From Halonotius pteroides (GTDB lineage: Archaea > Halobacteriota > Halobacteria > Halobacteriales > Haloferacaceae), in contig NZ_QMDW01000013.1 in assembly GCF_003605635.1 (NCBI RefSeq), positions 1 through 64,000 of the forward strand: DNA of 64,000 nt, written 5' to 3'. The notes under the pieces were generated by a model, which saw nothing but the letters and a program-made list of their open reading frames with translations, was not told the origin of the DNA and made no database searches. This document shows, piece by piece, positions 44,608 through 53,990 of the stretch (positions are counted from its first letter, which is position 1; every line of letters starts with the position of its first letter). Position numbers and translations under genes: made by a program.

Positions 44608-45957
44608 ATGACGCGCACACACGCACCTGTCTCCCCGCCGGTAACTCTCACCATCGCCGGCAGCGATTCCGGTGGCGGCGCGGGGATCCAGGCGGATCTC
44701 AAAACGATCGAAGCCCACGATGCCTTCGGTACCTCGGCGATCACCGCAACGACCGCCCAGAACACGACTGGCGTCGCGGATATCAACGTCCTGCCGACTG
44801 ACCACATCGCCGCCCAGTACGACGCCGTCGTCGACGACTTTGCAGTGGGCGCGATCAAAACCGGCATGCTCGCTACCACTGCGGTGATCGAGACCGTCAC
44901 CGACTGCCTCGCCGAGTTCGACGGCCCGGTCGTCGTCGACCCTGTCATGGTCGCGGCGACCGGCGACCGGCTCCTAAGCGAGGACGCCGAGGCCGCATAC
45001 GAGGGGCTGTTTGATCATGCGACGCTTGTGACGCCGAACGCCGACGAGGCCGAACTGCTGACCGACCGGACGGTCGACAGCGTCGACGCCGCCGAGGCCG
45101 CGGGCCGCGATATTGTCAAGCTAGGGGCCGACGCCGCGCTCGTGAAGGGCGGGCACATCGACGGCGAGAGCGTTGTCGACACGCTCGTCATCGACGAGTC
45201 GGTCACCGATGCGACCCACACTGAAGGGTTCAGCCACCCACGCGTCGACACCGATGCAACGCATGGCTCGGGCTGTACGCTCTCCAGTGCCATCGCCGCC
45301 CGCTTGGCCCACGAGGAAACGCTCACCGAGGCCGTCGCCGGCGGCGTTGCGTTCATGGAGCGAGCCGTTCGCTACGGGGTTGACGTCGGGGAGGGGCCGG
45401 GATCGGTCCACCACCTCGTCGAGATGCGCGAACGCGCCGACCGCGAGGCGACAACCGCCGCCGTCGAGCGGATCGTCGCCAGACTGGTCGAGACCAACGT
45501 CGAACCCCTCGTTCCCGCCGGCGGCATGAATATTGTTGGCGCGACCCGGTACGCCGAGTCAGCCGCCGAGGTTGTCGGCGTTGATGGCCGCCTCAGCCAG
45601 ACGCGAACCGGGATCCGACACAACGCCGGGGTTCGATCCGGTGTCGGCAGCGACCTCGCCCACCAACTCCTGGCCGCCCGCGAGGCGTTCCCTACGCTCC
45701 GGTTTGCGGCCACCTGTCGCCTCGACGACGCTGTCGAGCAGGCTCTCGATACACTCGATGGGGTTGCTGTCCGTGGTTCAGCGGCAAGCGCGACCGATGT
45801 CGTCGCAACGGCACTCGACGACGCCGATGCCGCCCCGACAGCGATCATCGACGCCGGTGGTGCGGATCGACAGCCCGCGGTGATCGTGGTCGCACCCACG
45901 GCGGCGACGCTCCGTAAGCGGCTGGTTGGGCTTCATGAGGCGCTGATCACGGAGTGA
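44608..45957 (+). CDS. thiD: HMP/HMP-P kinase fused to thiamine-phosphate synthase (ThiDN)
   Basis: 449 aa bifunctional thiamine-synthesis protein. The ThiD part (about 10-270) phosphorylates hydroxymethylpyrimidine twice: [49 protein letters not shown] and [13 protein letters not shown] are present. The ThiN part (about 275-445; [22 protein letters not shown] and [16 protein letters not shown]) condenses HMP-PP with thiazole phosphate, replacing ThiE. The ThiDN order is a common archaeal fusion. No TPP riboswitch was recognised in the 114-nt leader. Confidence 0.94.
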   Translation: MTRTHAPVSPPVTLTIAGSDSGGGAGIQADLKTIEAHDAFGTSAITATTAQNTTGVADINVLPTDHIAAQYDAVVDDFAVGAIKTGMLATTAVIETVTDCLAEFDGPVVVDPVMVAATGDRLLSEDAEAAYEGLFDHATLVTPNADEAELLTDRTVDSVDAAEAAGRDIVKLGADAALVKGGHIDGESVVDTLVIDESVTDATHTEGFSHPRVDTDATHGSGCTLSSAIAARLAHEETLTEAVAGGVAFMERAVRYGVDVGEGPGSVHHLVEMRERADREATTAAVERIVARLVETNVEPLVPAGGMNIVGATRYAESAAEVVGVDGRLSQTRTGIRHNAGVRSGVGSDLAHQLLAAREAFPTLRFAATCRLDDAVEQALDTLDGVAVRGSAASATDVVATALDDADAAPTAIIDAGGADRQPAVIVVAPTAATLRKRLVGLHEALITE

Positions 45958-46014
45958 CGGCAGCACCGCCGCCTGCATCGTAGCGTTTTAGCGACTGTCC
46001 GCCCCACGGCCGGT

Positions 46015-48699
46015 ATGTCTCAGGGAATCGTCGGCCAGTTCCACGCGCTGAAGGCCGACAGCGATGCCGACTTGGTGGCGATGCAGTGCGGCGATTTCTA
46101 CGAGTTTTTCGACGAGGATGCTGAGTGTGTGGCTGCCGAACTAGAGCTGACAACATCCACGAAATCCTCCGGCGGCGAGTCCTACCCGATGGCTGGCGTG
46201 CCGGTCTCGGAGCTCCAGCCGTACCTCACCGCGCTCGTCGAACGCGGCTATACCGTTGCTGTCGCCGATCAGTTTGAGGACGATTCGGGCGACTTCTACC
46301 GAGAGATCACCCGCCGCGTCACGCCCGGCACACTGCTGGAAACCGCCGACAGCGACGCCCAGTATCTCGCGGCAGTTGTTGCACCCGCTGGAGATGATAC
46401 CGCCGATGACAGTGGCCCCTACGGGCTGGCCTTCGCTGACATCACGACCGGTCAGTTCCTCGTCACCGAGGTCGCAGATGCCGACAGCGCGGTTGCCGAA
46501 TGCTATCGGTTTGACCCCGTCGAACTGCTGCCCGGCCCGGCCGTTCGCACTGACGACGCGTTCCTCGATGCGGTCACCGATCGTAGCGACGCTGAGGTGA
46601 CGCTACACACCACCGATGCCTTCGCCCCAGGGCGGGCGACCCACGCTGTCACCGAACAGTTCGGCGACGAAACCGCCGACAGCATCGGGCTCGACTCCGC
46701 GTTGGCCCGCCGGGCTGCGGGCGCAACTCTCGCGTATGTCGCCGAAACCGGTGTTGGCGTCCGCCAATCGATGACTCGGCTTCAGCCCTACACAGCCGAT
46801 GATCATCTGACGCTCGATGCGACGACCCAGCGGAATCTTGAACTCGTTGAGACGATGCAGGGCGACAGCGACGGCTCGTTGTTGGCGACACTCGATCACA
46901 CCGAAACGAGTCCGGGGCGTCGGCTGCTGCGGGAATGGTTAACCCGGCCGCGCCGTGACCACACAACGCTGGATCGGCGCCTCGACAGCGTCGCTGCTGT
47001 CGCCTCAGCCGCGCTTTCCCGCCAACGACTCCAGGAAACGCTCGGGGGTGCGAGCGATCTTGAACGACTTACCAGTCGCGTCGCCAGCGGGAGCGCGGGC
47101 GCAACAGAGTTGCTGTCAATCCGTGACACGCTGGCACTACTGCCCGATATCGCCAGTGGGCTCAGGGATAGTGAGCTCGCAGACTCGCCACTACCCGGCG
47201 TTTCCGCCGACATCGACCGAGACGCCGCAGCCGACCTTCGGGACACGCTGGACGATGCCATCGTTGCGGATCCACCGCAGACGGTGACACAGGGCGAGCT
47301 CTTCAAACGCGGCTACGATGACGACCTCGATGACCTCATCGACCAACACGAGGCCGCCAAGGAGTGGCTCGATGGGCTGGCTGACCGCATCAAACAACGA
47401 CATGGGCTCACCCACGTCTCGGTCGACCGGAACAAAACCGACGGCTACTACGTGCAGGTCGGCCAGTCGGAAGCCGACGCCGTTCCCGATTCTTTCTCAC
47501 ACGTCAGGACACTGAAGAACTCCAAACGGTTCGTCACCGACGAGTTGGCCGAGCGAGAACGCGAGATTCTCCGCCTGGAAGAACAGCGCGGTGAACTCGA
47601 ATACGAACTGTTTGAGGCACTCCGCGAGACAGTCGCCGCACAGTCAGCGTTACTGCAAGACGTGGGCCGCGCTATCGCCGAACTTGATGTCTACTGCTCG
47701 CTGGCAACCCACGCTGCCGCCAACGGCTGGTGTCGTCCGACACTGGCCGAACCGGGCACACTCGACATCACGGCGGGCCGTCACCCTGTCGTCGAACAGA
47801 CCACCGAGTTCGTGCCCAACGATCTTCGAGTTGACAACGATCGTGGCTTCCTGCTCGTGACGGGGCCGAATATGAGCGGGAAATCGACCTACATGCGACA
47901 GGCCGCACTAATTACCTTACTCGCACAGGTGGGCAGCTTTGTTCCCGCCGACGCGGCGACCGTCGGCGTCGTTGATGGGATCTACACCCGCGTCGGTGCC
48001 CTCGATGAACTCGCGCAGGGTCGATCAACGTTCATGGTCGAGATGCAGGAGCTCTCTAACATCCTCCATTCGGCGACCGACGAATCGCTGGTGATCCTCG
48101 ATGAGGTCGGCCGTGGTACCGCGACCTACGACGGCATTTCGATCGCGTGGGCCGCAACAGAGTACATTCACAACCGGATCGGCTGTCACTGTCTGTTTGC
48201 GACCCACTACCATGAGCTGACCGCGTTGGCTTCCCATCTTGAGCGCGTTGGCAACGTCCACGTCGCCGTCGCCAACGAGGGCGAGGGCGACGAGGAGATT
48301 ACCTTCCTCCGGACGGTTGAAGAGGGTGCGACCGATCGCTCCTATGGAATCCATGTCGCAGATCTTGCGGGCGTGCCTGACCCTGTCGTTGATCGCGCGC
48401 GCAGCGTGCTCGACAAACTTCGGTCGGAGAAGGCCGTCGAAGCGAAGGGTAGCGGCTCAAATAAGCCGACACAAGCGGTGTTCGACCTAAGCGCGGGTGA
48501 GTTTCGTGCGGCTGACAACGGTATGGACTCAGATACCCCCGCGACAACCGAGATGAGTGAGGAATCCGATCCGGCGGTCAGATCGGTGCTCTCGGAGTTG
48601 GAGGCGACCGATATCGACGAGACACCGCCAGTCGAGCTAATGGCGAAAGTACAACAGTGGCAAGACCGCCTCGCTGACGCTGATGACCCCCAGCACTGA
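46015..48699 (+). CDS. mutS: DNA mismatch repair protein MutS
   Basis: 894 aa MutS. The mismatch-binding motif F-Y-E is present (GDFYEFF, Phe28-Tyr29-Glu30). The connector, lever and clamp regions follow. The ATPase has Walker A GPNMSGKST (about 620), signature STFMVEMQE, Walker B LVILDEVGRGT and the helix-turn-helix near 790. The C-terminal 100 residues are acidic/Ser-rich, as usual. With MutL downstream it should start mismatch repair. It begins 57 nt after thiD. Confidence 0.95.
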   Translation: MSQGIVGQFHALKADSDADLVAMQCGDFYEFFDEDAECVAAELELTTSTKSSGGESYPMAGVPVSELQPYLTALVERGYTVAVADQFEDDSGDFYREITRRVTPGTLLETADSDAQYLAAVVAPAGDDTADDSGPYGLAFADITTGQFLVTEVADADSAVAECYRFDPVELLPGPAVRTDDAFLDAVTDRSDAEVTLHTTDAFAPGRATHAVTEQFGDETADSIGLDSALARRAAGATLAYVAETGVGVRQSMTRLQPYTADDHLTLDATTQRNLELVETMQGDSDGSLLATLDHTETSPGRRLLREWLTRPRRDHTTLDRRLDSVAAVASAALSRQRLQETLGGASDLERLTSRVASGSAGATELLSIRDTLALLPDIASGLRDSELADSPLPGVSADIDRDAAADLRDTLDDAIVADPPQTVTQGELFKRGYDDDLDDLIDQHEAAKEWLDGLADRIKQRHGLTHVSVDRNKTDGYYVQVGQSEADAVPDSFSHVRTLKNSKRFVTDELAEREREILRLEEQRGELEYELFEALRETVAAQSALLQDVGRAIAELDVYCSLATHAAANGWCRPTLAEPGTLDITAGRHPVVEQTTEFVPNDLRVDNDRGFLLVTGPNMSGKSTYMRQAALITLLAQVGSFVPADAATVGVVDGIYTRVGALDELAQGRSTFMVEMQELSNILHSATDESLVILDEVGRGTATYDGISIAWAATEYIHNRIGCHCLFATHYHELTALASHLERVGNVHVAVANEGEGDEEITFLRTVEEGATDRSYGIHVADLAGVPDPVVDRARSVLDKLRSEKAVEAKGSGSNKPTQAVFDLSAGEFRAADNGMDSDTPATTEMSEESDPAVRSVLSELEATDIDETPPVELMAKVQQWQDRLADADDPQH

Positions 48700-48790
48700 C
48701 CGGCAGGAAAACTCGTATTTAAACAGCGTGGTCGTTCATTCACCGGTGATTTTTGCTTGTATGCGAGTAAATAGCTGAGATATGATTATA

Positions 48791-48808
48791 AAATGTCTAA
48801 AGACATTT
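48791..48808. promoter_or_regulatory. palindrome AAATGTC-TAAA-GACATTT
   Basis: A perfect 7-bp inverted repeat with a 4-nt spacer in the AT-rich 231-nt gap between mutS and the next gene, about 123 nt before its ATG. Another AT-rich TATA-like stretch (TATTATATACG) lies near 48890. Possible operator; function not known. Confidence 0.35.
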
Positions 48809-48930
48809 GAGGAGGTTATAAACTATCAGTTGAGCACATTTTACGACGTTTTAGCCGATGAATTCTCTCGAACACTCGGGCTATTATATACGCATACACC
48901 CTATTAATTCAGATAGACGGTGAGCACTCA

Positions 48931-49182
48931 ATGACAGGTTCCCCATCGACCGTTGGTCGGTCGTCGCCGGCCGAAGCTGAGTCGCCCCCGCAGGCCGCTC
49001 ATAGCCTGTCGCTTACCCAGTCGATCCGCTGGCTTGGCTTCTGGGCGGCGATCGTCCTGCCGGCAGTCTACCTGCCAGTCCTCTCGCTTGGTATCGGCAC
49101 GCACACTGGGGCAGTCTTCCTTGGACTGCTCGGCTGTCAACTGCTCGCATTGCTTGCTGGCCACCAGTACAAGAGATCATAA
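48931..49182 (+). CDS. small membrane protein
   Basis: 83 aa. Polar Ser/Pro/Glu-rich head (residues 1-32) followed by two hydrophobic helices (about 35-54 and 58-77), ending HQYKRS. No family recognised. It is separated from the DUF7123 gene by 3 nt and shares the promoter upstream of 48931, so the pair is one operon. Confidence 0.65.
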   Translation: MTGSPSTVGRSSPAEAESPPQAAHSLSLTQSIRWLGFWAAIVLPAVYLPVLSLGIGTHTGAVFLGLLGCQLLALLAGHQYKRS

Positions 49183-49185
49183 TCC

Positions 49186-49458
49186 ATGACTGCGACGACC
49201 CAACCTGTTCAGGCCGAGGAATCGACCGACGTAGACAGCCCTAAATCGAAGGAGGCACGGCTTGCCGACTATCTGCGTGAGCGTGCCGACGCCGGCGATA
49301 TGTATTTCAAAAGCAAGTTTATCGCCGAGGAAGTCGGCCTCTCCGCCAAAGAGATCGGTGCCCTGATCGTCAAACTCCAGGACTCGATCGACGACCTCTC
49401 GATCGAACGGTGGTCGTACACCGGCGCGACAACGTGGCGCGTCGAGCGAACTGCCTGA
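49186..49458 (+). CDS. DUF7123 family protein
   Basis: 90 aa. Core LADYLRERADAGDMYFKSKFIAEEVGLSAKEIGALIVKLQDS..DLSIERWSYTGATTWRVER resembles the haloarchaeal DUF7123 family and has a winged-helix-like pattern (helix, helix, then beta-hairpin), which would suit DNA binding. The family name is given with moderate certainty. Co-transcribed with the membrane gene before it (3-nt gap). A connection with mutS or mutL is only positional. Confidence 0.72.
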   Translation: MTATTQPVQAEESTDVDSPKSKEARLADYLRERADAGDMYFKSKFIAEEVGLSAKEIGALIVKLQDSIDDLSIERWSYTGATTWRVERTA

Positions 49459-49705
49459 GTGCTCGCCGTCGATCCACCCCACTCCTTTCAGTGCTGTTCT
49501 CACACAGACAGCAACAGATAGCGTCACTGTCCGGCGCCGTGGAACGCATTCTTCGCGCTGACATGACACGGAGGCAACAATGGATTCATACCGCTCACGT
49601 ACAAACCCTAAATAATGCAATCGTTCGCTTCCCATCGATCCGCCAGCAGCCAGGCGGTCGGCTGCCGCCCGGACGAGGTGAATCACCGCCGACATCCGCC
49701 CACCG

Positions 49706-50143
49706 ATGACTGACCAACCGTTGATCGCCGAAGTTAGCCAGAAGGCACTCGTTCGATCGCCTGCCGATGAGCTACTGGTGATGCAGGTCGACGCCGATAC
49801 CTGGGAACTCCCCGGCGGCCGGATGGGGGCGACTGAGGCCCCGATCGTCGGACTCAAACGGGAGGTAACCGAGGAGACCGGCCTCTCGGTGACCGTCGGT
49901 GAGCCGATCCATACCGCCGCTTGGCGGAACGACGCCGGCCGCGGGCGGTTCAGCGTCGTCTACTACTGTGAGACCGAAACAACCGATGTTGAGCTCAGCG
50001 ACGAGCACTGTGATTACGAGTGGGTCTCGCCGTCGACCGCCCGCGATGCGTTGTTGACAGTGAGCATCCACCAGACGGCGATCGATCGGCTGTTGGCTGC
50101 CGAAGAGCCGCCGATCGGACAGACGGCCGCCACCGATGACTGA
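49706..50143 (+). CDS. Nudix hydrolase (MutT-like)
   Basis: 145 aa. Nudix box G-x5-E-x7-RE-V-x-EE-x-GL at about residues 36-58 (GGRMGATE...REVTEETGL). The N-terminal ISQKALVRSP-type strand and C-terminal CDYEWVSPSTARDAL follow. Substrate is unknown. Its last eight bases overlap the mutL start (ATG at 50136), so it is coupled to mutL. This suggests nucleotide-pool cleaning, but MutT identity is not established. Confidence 0.85.
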   Translation: MTDQPLIAEVSQKALVRSPADELLVMQVDADTWELPGGRMGATEAPIVGLKREVTEETGLSVTVGEPIHTAAWRNDAGRGRFSVVYYCETETTDVELSDEHCDYEWVSPSTARDALLTVSIHQTAIDRLLAAEEPPIGQTAATDD

Positions 50144-52442
50144 GGACGCTGCTCCCGCCGACACAGCGATCCGCCACCTTGACGAACAGACCGTTCAGCG
50201 AATCGCCGCCGGTGAGGTTGTCGAACGACCGGCTTCTGTCGTCAAGGAACTCATCGAAAACAGCCTTGATGCGGGCGCGAGCCGGATCGCGGTCGCCATC
50301 GAAGGTGGCGGCACCGAACACATCCGCGTTCGCGACAACGGCCACGGTATCCCCGAATCCGAGCTCTCGTTGGCGGTCGCCGAACACGCAACGAGCAAGA
50401 TCAGCGATATCGCTGATCTCAACGCCGGTATCGGCACGCTCGGCTTTCGGGGTGAGGCTCTCGCCACGATCGGTGCTGTCTCCCGGCTGACGGTTCGCTC
50501 GCGGCCGGCCGACGCCGCCTCGGGAGCCGAACTCACCGTTGAGGGTGGCGCTGTCGGCGAGATCGACCCTGCCGGCTGCCCGGTTGGGACGACCGTCGAA
50601 GTCGACGATCTGTTTTACAACACGCCTGCCCGCCGGAAGTTTCTCAACCGCGATCGCACCGAGTTTGATCACGTCAACACGGTCGTCAGTCAGTACGCCC
50701 TCGCAAACCCGGATGTGGCGGTCGCCTTCGAACATGATGGCCGGGAGGTGTTTGCGACCGAGGGCACCGGCTCGCTGCGCTCGGCCGTGCTTGCAGTCTA
50801 CGGACGCGATGTCGCCGAATCGATGATCCAGGTCGACTCCGAGACAGATGGCGATGGGCCGATCAAGGGGGTCTCAGGGCTTGTCAGCGATCCCGAGACG
50901 ACCCGAAGCACGCGGTCGTATCTGGCGACGTTCGTCAACGACCGATACGTAACGGCCTCGCTACTGCGCGGCGCGGTTGTCGACGCCTACGGCGGCCAGC
51001 TAGCTCCTGATCGCTACCCCTTCGCTGTGCTCTTTGTCGATGTCCCGCCGGGATCGGTCGACGTCAACGTCCACCCGCGCAAAACAGAGGTACGGTTCGA
51101 CGACGAGGATGCCGTTGCATCCGCTGTCCGCGAGGCTGTGACCGAGGCCCTGCTTGATGATGGCTTGATCCGCTCGTCGGCTCCCCGTGGGCGATCGGCC
51201 CCAGAGGAGGCAACCATCGAACCAGACTCCCCCGACACGACCGCTGTCGGCGGTGGCGATCGTGACGAAGCCGGTGACGCTGCTGAGGTCGGCGAGGTCG
51301 CCGCCGATAGCTCGTCTGACCGCGGTGATACAGCGTCTCTTGATGAATCTTCCACCGGCAACGACGCCGTTGATGTTACGGCTGATCCTCAGTCATCGGA
51401 GTCGGAGTCGCCGCCTACAGAGCCCGCCGACGGCGTCGGTTCTGCCGAACCGATCGATCCGAGCGCCGAAGACAGTTGGGTTGTCGACGACATCGCGACC
51501 GAGTCGACACCGACCGAATCCGTCGAGCAGACGACCGATCCGGCGACAGTAGCCGACTCGTCGACCGCGGACGAGCAGCCGACAGCAGGTGAGCCGTCGA
51601 CAGCAGCCGACTCCACAGCAGATACCCCCGAACCGTCAGATACCCCCGCAGCGACGACACCAGCAAAGTCGTCAGCTGAATCCACACCAACCGGGCATGG
51701 CGAGACTGATAACACCGCCACTGACGAGACCACCCCCCACCCACCGCCTGGCACGGGGGACTTCGAGCCAACGCAGCCAACGACTCAGCGAACGCTCACC
51801 GGCGAGACGACAACCGCCGAGCGGGGGTATGACACGCTGCCGACCCTTCGCGTGCTCGGCCAGCTGTATGACACCTATCTGCTGGCGGCGACCGACGATG
51901 GACTGGTGTTGATCGACCAGCATGCCGCCGACGAGCGCGTCAACTACGAACGCCTGCAGGCCGCTCTCGGCGAGTCGCCGGCGACCCAGACGCTCGCCGA
52001 GCCGGTGTCGTTGGAACTTACCGCTCGCGAGGCAGCCCTCTTTGGGTCGGTCGTCGACCAGCTTTCGGCGATCGGGTTCCGCGCCGACCGCGTGAGCGAC
52101 CGCGAGGTTGCTGTTACCGGTGTGCCGGCGATCTTCGAGACAACGCTGGAACCCGAGTTTCTGCGTGATGCGTTGCTCGGTGTCGTCGAATCGGCTGACG
52201 GCGACGCGACTGTTGAGGCTGCAATCGACGACTTACTCGCCGATCTCGCCTGCCATCCTTCCGTGACCGGCAACACCGCACTTACCGAGGGTTCAGTTGT
52301 CGAGCTGTTGTCGGCGCTCGATGACTGTGAGAACCCCTATGCCTGCCCGCATGGCCGGCCGGTGCTCATCGAGATCTCCCGCGAGGAGATCGCCGATCGC
52401 TTCGAGCGCGACTATCCGGGCCATGGTCGGCGGGCGGAGTGA
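50136..52442 (+). CDS. mutL: DNA mismatch repair protein MutL (endonuclease type)
   Basis: 768 aa. GHKL ATPase domain with ENSLDAGA, DNGHGI, and GFRGEAL (about residues 45-110), followed by the transducer fold to about 340. A long acidic Ser/Thr/Pro linker (about 350-560) is much longer than in typical MutL. The C-terminal domain carries the metal-binding nuclease motif DQHA-x2-E-x4-E (near 594-605) and the CPHGRP motif. So it is a nicking MutL, expected in species without MutH. Overlaps the Nudix gene by 8 nt. Confidence 0.94.
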   Translation: MTEDAAPADTAIRHLDEQTVQRIAAGEVVERPASVVKELIENSLDAGASRIAVAIEGGGTEHIRVRDNGHGIPESELSLAVAEHATSKISDIADLNAGIGTLGFRGEALATIGAVSRLTVRSRPADAASGAELTVEGGAVGEIDPAGCPVGTTVEVDDLFYNTPARRKFLNRDRTEFDHVNTVVSQYALANPDVAVAFEHDGREVFATEGTGSLRSAVLAVYGRDVAESMIQVDSETDGDGPIKGVSGLVSDPETTRSTRSYLATFVNDRYVTASLLRGAVVDAYGGQLAPDRYPFAVLFVDVPPGSVDVNVHPRKTEVRFDDEDAVASAVREAVTEALLDDGLIRSSAPRGRSAPEEATIEPDSPDTTAVGGGDRDEAGDAAEVGEVAADSSSDRGDTASLDESSTGNDAVDVTADPQSSESESPPTEPADGVGSAEPIDPSAEDSWVVDDIATESTPTESVEQTTDPATVADSSTADEQPTAGEPSTAADSTADTPEPSDTPAATTPAKSSAESTPTGHGETDNTATDETTPHPPPGTGDFEPTQPTTQRTLTGETTTAERGYDTLPTLRVLGQLYDTYLLAATDDGLVLIDQHAADERVNYERLQAALGESPATQTLAEPVSLELTAREAALFGSVVDQLSAIGFRADRVSDREVAVTGVPAIFETTLEPEFLRDALLGVVESADGDATVEAAIDDLLADLACHPSVTGNTALTEGSVVELLSALDDCENPYACPHGRPVLIEISREEIADRFERDYPGHGRRAE

Positions 52443-52502
52443 CAACGGCTGGAATTAAGAGTCGTACCCCCCAACCACGCGGTATGCATGGCGGTCGATA
52501 CC

Positions 52503-53483
52503 ATGGCTGAGTTGGTGACGTTCGGCGAGACGATGCTCCGGCTTTCGCCACCTCGCGGCACGCGACTCGAAACGGAGGGTGAGCTGGACGCACAGGTTGG
52601 TGGTGCCGAAAGCAATGTCGCCGCCGCCGCAAGCTGTCTCGGCGTCGACGCGGCGTGGTGCTCGAAGCTCCCGGCGAACCCGCTCGGGCGGCGGGTTACA
52701 CGCGCGCTTCGCGGCCATAATGTGACACCCGAAGTCGCGTGGGACGACAGCGACGCCGCCCGGCTCGGCACTTACTATCTCGAATACGGGGCTGATCCCA
52801 GAGAGACGACCGTCGTCTACGACCGCGCCAACGCGTCGATCACGACGGTCGACACCGACGAACTTGATACCGAGCCCGTCGCCGACGCTGACGTGTTCCA
52901 CACCACCGGGATCACACCTGCCCTCAGCGACGCTACCGCCGAGACGACACGCGACCTCCTCGACATCGCTGCCGAGGCCGACACGCTGTGTTCGTTTGAT
53001 CTCAACTATCGCTCGAAGCTCTGGTCACAGGAGGCGGCCGCGATCGCCTACGACAGCCTGCTGTCCCGCGTCGACCTGCTGTTTGCGCCGCGCAGAGACG
53101 CCCACCGTATTCTCGGCTACGACGGCGACGCCGAAGCCGTCGCTCGTGAGTTAGTTGCCGACTACGAGCTTGATGCGGTCGTCGTCACCCGCGGCGCGGA
53201 TGGCTCGCTTGCCCTCGTTGATGAGGCGATCATCGAAGAAGGGATCTACTCGGACGAGACCGTTGATGCCATCGGCACTGGTGACGCCTTTGTCGGCGGC
53301 TTCCTCGGTGAGCTGCTTACCAACGGCGACGGCGCGTTGACCCCGGAGCATGTCGAAACCGCCCAGGCGTACGCAGCGGCGGCTGCGGCGGTCAAGCGGA
53401 CGATCACAGGTGATGTGTTGGTCTCGACGCGCGCGGAGATCGAATCAGTGCTCGCTGATGAGTCGGCTGGTATCTCCCGATAA
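52503..53483 (+). CDS. kdgK: PfkB-family sugar kinase, probably KDG kinase
   Basis: 326 aa. [19 protein letters not shown] at the start, [15 protein letters not shown], and the C-terminal PfkB signature around [15 protein letters not shown] (catalytic Asp in the GTGD motif) are present. Sequence pattern matches haloarchaeal 2-keto-3-deoxygluconate kinases of the semi-phosphorylative Entner-Doudoroff route. Another sugar substrate cannot be ruled out. ATG 52503 is preferred; ATG 52488 would add five residues. Followed by a 507-nt spacer. Confidence 0.85.
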   Translation: MAELVTFGETMLRLSPPRGTRLETEGELDAQVGGAESNVAAAASCLGVDAAWCSKLPANPLGRRVTRALRGHNVTPEVAWDDSDAARLGTYYLEYGADPRETTVVYDRANASITTVDTDELDTEPVADADVFHTTGITPALSDATAETTRDLLDIAAEADTLCSFDLNYRSKLWSQEAAAIAYDSLLSRVDLLFAPRRDAHRILGYDGDAEAVARELVADYELDAVVVTRGADGSLALVDEAIIEEGIYSDETVDAIGTGDAFVGGFLGELLTNGDGALTPEHVETAQAYAAAAAAVKRTITGDVLVSTRAEIESVLADESAGISR

Positions 53484-53516
53484 GCACAGAAAACGATTAG
53501 CACTGTTGCACCGCAT

Positions 53517-53843
53517 GCCTGCCCGGAATGAGCTGCGGTGCGTGCCCGGCAGCTGCGTGCCGCCTGCCCGGAGACGGCCACCGCCTGCCCGGAACACGGT
53601 CAGACGGTAACTGAAACCATGGGTACGATTATAATAAAAAGTGGGATCAAGTTCTCAGATTCTATAATTTGACTGTGTTGATACTACTGTTATTACGGCT
53701 ACACTGGATGAGGTTTGAGCATAATACCGCTATTACATTATCGTAATTGATATTTCAATCATTAGTTATTTATATCATAGGTCAAAACACACAGTTGTCG
53801 CCTCGTGTCAACGACGGCGACTGTCGAACACGCCTGCCCGGAA
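53517..53843. repeat. five GCCTGCCCGGAA-type repeats around an AT-rich core
   Basis: The 507-nt gap 53484-53990 has no gene. Copies of GCCTGCCCGGAA or near-identical forms stand at 53517-53528, 53540-53551 (GCGTGCCCGGCA), 53562-53573 (ending GAG), 53583-53594 and 53832-53843. Between the fourth and fifth is about 200 nt of AT-rich DNA (53620-53790) rich in TATTA/TAATA-type motifs. No orc1/cdc6 gene is near, so an origin is not claimed. Function unknown. Confidence 0.5.
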
Positions 53844-53990
53844 CAGGTCGGGAAGTGATACGTACTTCCCACATCTACGCCTTTCTCGTTGTGTCTGGGT
53901 AGTACTGAACCGCTACCGTCCACACCGCGCTTGTGATACCATGGTGGCCAGCCGCCATACGGTTTTGTAGCCGCAGCCCCATTACCTGTT

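Noticed and set aside
53484-53990. Replication origin
   Set aside because: AT-rich core and repeats are present, but no Orc1/Cdc6 gene and no recognisable ORB consensus; left as unexplained.
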